From positions 1-25,346 of the forward strand of contig JADILY010000059.1 of the NCBI GenBank assembly GCA_017695055.1: DNA of 25,346 nucleotides, read 5' to 3'. Position 1 is the first letter of the stretch. Every line of letters starts with the position of its first letter. The stretch is from Merdivivens faecigallinarum (lineage in GTDB: Bacteria > Bacteroidota > Bacteroidia > Bacteroidales > UBA932). Below, in pieces: positions 23,314 through 25,346 of this stretch. The notes under the pieces were generated by a model. The model was not told the DNA's origin. It did no database searches and was given only the letters and a program-made list of their open reading frames with translations. Made by a program: the position numbers and the translations under genes.

Positions 23314-25260
23314 ATGGCCGAAAAACTCATATCAAAAATTCCTGAGGGGCCTTTGTCTGAAAAATGGACAAAGCATAAATCTCAGATCCGTGTCGTAAGC
23401 CCGGGTAACAAGAGAAAATTGGAAATTATCGTTATCGGTACAGGTCTCGGCGGTGCTTCCGCAGCCGCAACCTTGGGAGAGCTCGGATATAATGTCAAGG
23501 TTTTCTGCATCAGCGATTCTCCTCGCAGGGCGCATTCCATCGCCGCACAGGGAGGTATCAATGCCGCAAAGAACTATCAGAATGACAATGACTCCGTTTA
23601 CAGGCTGTTCTACGATACCATCAAAGGTGGTGACTATCGAAGCAGGGAAGCCAATGTCTACAGGCTTGCGGAGGTAAGTAATCTTATCATCGACCAGTGT
23701 GTCGCCCAGGGAGTTCCTTTCGCAAGGGATTATGGCGGATTGCTCGACAACCGTTCATTCGGCGGTGCGCAGGTAAGCCGTACCTTCTATGCAAGGGGAC
23801 AAACGGGACAGCAGCTGCTTCTCGGTGCATACGCTTCCTTGAACCGTGCGATTTCCAAAGGCAATGTAAAGGCTTATCCGCGTCATGAGATGCTCGATCT
23901 CGTGATGATAGACGGGGAGGCCCGCGGTATCATAGCGAGGAATCTTGTTACCGGTGAAATAGAACGTTTCGGCGCCCATGCGGTAGTCCTGGCTTCGGGT
24001 GGATACGGAAACACCTATTTCCTTTCGACCAATGCGATGAACAGTAACGGTTCCGCCGCATGGCAGTGCTACAAGAAAGGTGCGTTTTTCGCCAATCCAT
24101 GTTTTGCGCAGATACATCCTACCTGTATTCCGGTACATGGCGACCAGCAGTCCAAGCTGACCCTCATGTCAGAGTCGTTGCGTAATGACGGCCGCATCTG
24201 GGTTCCTAAAAAGAAGGAGGATGTGATGAAGCTCCGTAAAGGTGAAATCAAGGCTTCCCAGATTCCTGAAGAAGACAGGGATTACTATCTGGAGCGCAGA
24301 TATCCTGCATTCGGAAACCTCGTTCCCCGCGATGTGGCATCACGTGCGGCAAAAGAGCGCTGCGATGCCGGTTACGGTGTGAACGAACACGGTCTTGCGG
24401 TATTCCTCGATTTCAAATCGGCCATTGAAAGACTCGGAAAGGATGTGATAGAGGCACGTTACGGCAACCTCTTCCAGATGTATGAAAAGATTACCGACGT
24501 CAATCCTTACGAAGAGCCTATGATGATTTATCCAGCCATTCACTATACGATGGGCGGACTTTGGGTAGATTACAATCTTCAGACAACCATTCCTGGACTT
24601 TATGCGATTGGCGAGGCCAACTTCAGCGACCACGGTGGAAACCGCCTCGGAGCATCCGCCCTCATGCAGGGTCTTGCGGACGGTTATTTCATTCTTCCTT
24701 ACACTATCGGAGACTACCTCGCTTCGAAAATCCAGGTTCCTAAGACGGACACTAAGCATCCTGCTTTCGATGAGGCGGAGAAAGCCGTTAAGGACAAGAT
24801 TAACAAGCTGTTCTCAATCAAAGGCAAGGAATCCGTTGATTCGATACACAAGCGTCTCGGCCATATCATGTGGGAATACGTAGGCATGGCCCGCGATGAA
24901 GAAGGGTTGAAGAAAGCAATTACCGAAATTAGGGCTCTCAGGGAAGAATTCTGGAAGAACGTATACGTTCCGGGAGAAAACGGGGAGTTCAATCCTGAAA
25001 TCGAAAAAGCTCTGAGGGTTGCCGATTTCCTCGAAATAGGCGAGCTCATGGCTTTGGACGCACTCAACAGAAGGGAGTCCTGCGGAGGACACTTCCGTGT
25101 GGAAATGCAGACCGAAGACGGTGAAACCAAACGCGATGACGAACATTACATGTATGTCAGCGCATGGGAATACAAAGGCGGCAATGTAGAGCCTGAACTC
25201 CACAAAGAGCCTCTCGTATTTGAAAACATAAAAATTGCTACCAGAAATTATAAAGACTAA
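23314..25260 (+). CDS. sdhA: Succinate dehydrogenase / fumarate reductase flavoprotein subunit
   Basis: The catalytic subunit interconverting succinate and fumarate at the inner membrane; in anaerobic Bacteroidales it mainly reduces fumarate with menaquinol electrons (also named frdA). The 648 residues show the dinucleotide fold GTGLGG (42-47), RRAHSIAAQGG with H74 as the covalent FAD histidine, HPTCIPVHG, the active-site SESLRNDGRIW, and NRLGASALMQGLADG near the FAD site. Length and layout match the b-type enzymes of Bacteroides and Bacillus, not the E. coli four-subunit type. sdhB follows after 5 bases. The cytochrome b gene that precedes frdA in Bacteroides is absent from the upstream side here; mfd is there instead. 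Confidence 0.96.
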   Translation: MAEKLISKIPEGPLSEKWTKHKSQIRVVSPGNKRKLEIIVIGTGLGGASAAATLGELGYNVKVFCISDSPRRAHSIAAQGGINAAKNYQNDNDSVYRLFYDTIKGGDYRSREANVYRLAEVSNLIIDQCVAQGVPFARDYGGLLDNRSFGGAQVSRTFYARGQTGQQLLLGAYASLNRAISKGNVKAYPRHEMLDLVMIDGEARGIIARNLVTGEIERFGAHAVVLASGGYGNTYFLSTNAMNSNGSAAWQCYKKGAFFANPCFAQIHPTCIPVHGDQQSKLTLMSESLRNDGRIWVPKKKEDVMKLRKGEIKASQIPEEDRDYYLERRYPAFGNLVPRDVASRAAKERCDAGYGVNEHGLAVFLDFKSAIERLGKDVIEARYGNLFQMYEKITDVNPYEEPMMIYPAIHYTMGGLWVDYNLQTTIPGLYAIGEANFSDHGGNRLGASALMQGLADGYFILPYTIGDYLASKIQVPKTDTKHPAFDEAEKAVKDKINKLFSIKGKESVDSIHKRLGHIMWEYVGMARDEEGLKKAITEIRALREEFWKNVYVPGENGEFNPEIEKALRVADFLEIGELMALDALNRRESCGGHFRVEMQTEDGETKRDDEHYMYVSAWEYKGGNVEPELHKEPLVFENIKIATRNYKD

Positions 25261-25265
25261 CGCTA

Positions 25266-25346
25266 ATGGATTTAACACTTAAAGTATGGCGTCAGAAGAA
25301 CGCCAAGGCGAAAGGTCATTTCGAGACTTACAAAGTAAAGAACATA
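25266..25346 (+). CDS. sdhB: Succinate dehydrogenase / fumarate reductase iron-sulfur subunit (partial, 5' end)
   Basis: The ATG at 25266 opens a frame that runs off the right edge, giving 27 residues: LKVWRQKNAKAKGHFETYKV is typical for the start of the Bacteroidales SdhB/FrdB subunit. The protein carries electrons through its Fe-S clusters between the flavoprotein and the quinone site. It begins 5 bases after the sdhA stop, an operon arrangement. Cysteine motifs lie beyond the window. Confidence 0.9.
   Translation, partial: MDLTLKVWRQKNAKAKGHFETYKVKNI

Noticed and set aside
24344..24356. CACGTG core within sdhA, as possible second parS
   Set aside because: The flanks (CATCACGTGCGG) do not match the parS arms.

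Overview
The window looks like chromosomal DNA from a Bacteroidota bacterium, most likely of the order Bacteroidales. The evidence is the promoter signature TAnnTTTG in front of nearly every transcription unit, few strong Shine-Dalgarno sites, a Bacteroidales-type TonB protein, single-chain eukaryotic-like glycyl-tRNA synthetase, a b-type succinate dehydrogenase/fumarate reductase flavoprotein, and MIP18-type SufT beside SufSE. Genus cannot be fixed from sequence reading alone. No insertion sequence, prophage, CRISPR array, tRNA or rRNA was seen; every complete gene is intact.

Layout. 1-62 is the tail of a + strand gene, closed by a strong terminator (158-191). 192-735 is a gene-free stretch full of short GYGAGT-type repeats. 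736-4878 is a minus-strand operon read as sufS-sufE-sufT-folK-glyS (iron-sulfur assembly, folate, tRNA charging). It diverges from ruvA (4969) through a symmetric promoter pair. gcvH and a long-chain acyl-CoA ligase follow on +, each with its own promoter. mnmG and ybeY (minus) form an RNA-maturation pair and converge on the ligase. tonB and hflX are on +. 12538-19730 is a long minus-strand cluster ruvB-coaX-outer-membrane protein-TPR protein-lptC-ppiD, mainly envelope biogenesis, with an internal promoter before ppiD. On the right, mfd, sdhA and the start of sdhB run on +.

The most interesting signal concerns chromosome replication and segregation, not a new enzyme system. A perfect ParB-binding parS palindrome (8266-8281) is buried in mnmG. 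About 11.5 kb away, the AT-rich ruvB/mfd divergent gap (19746-20048) holds five DnaA-box-like TCAACA-core sites. Gene orientation and base skew both appear to switch there: + strand genes left of it have G about equal to or below C in sampled rows, those right of it are mostly G-rich. Together these suggest that the window spans the chromosomal origin region. This is an inference that needs genome-wide skew and DnaA data.

Other points worth a look are a divergent type III pantothenate kinase, a FolK with an extra ~28-residue loop, lptC with a probable TTG start, two unnamed envelope proteins inside the lptC operon, and a shared promoter/leader sequence in front of tonB, sdhA and ppiD.
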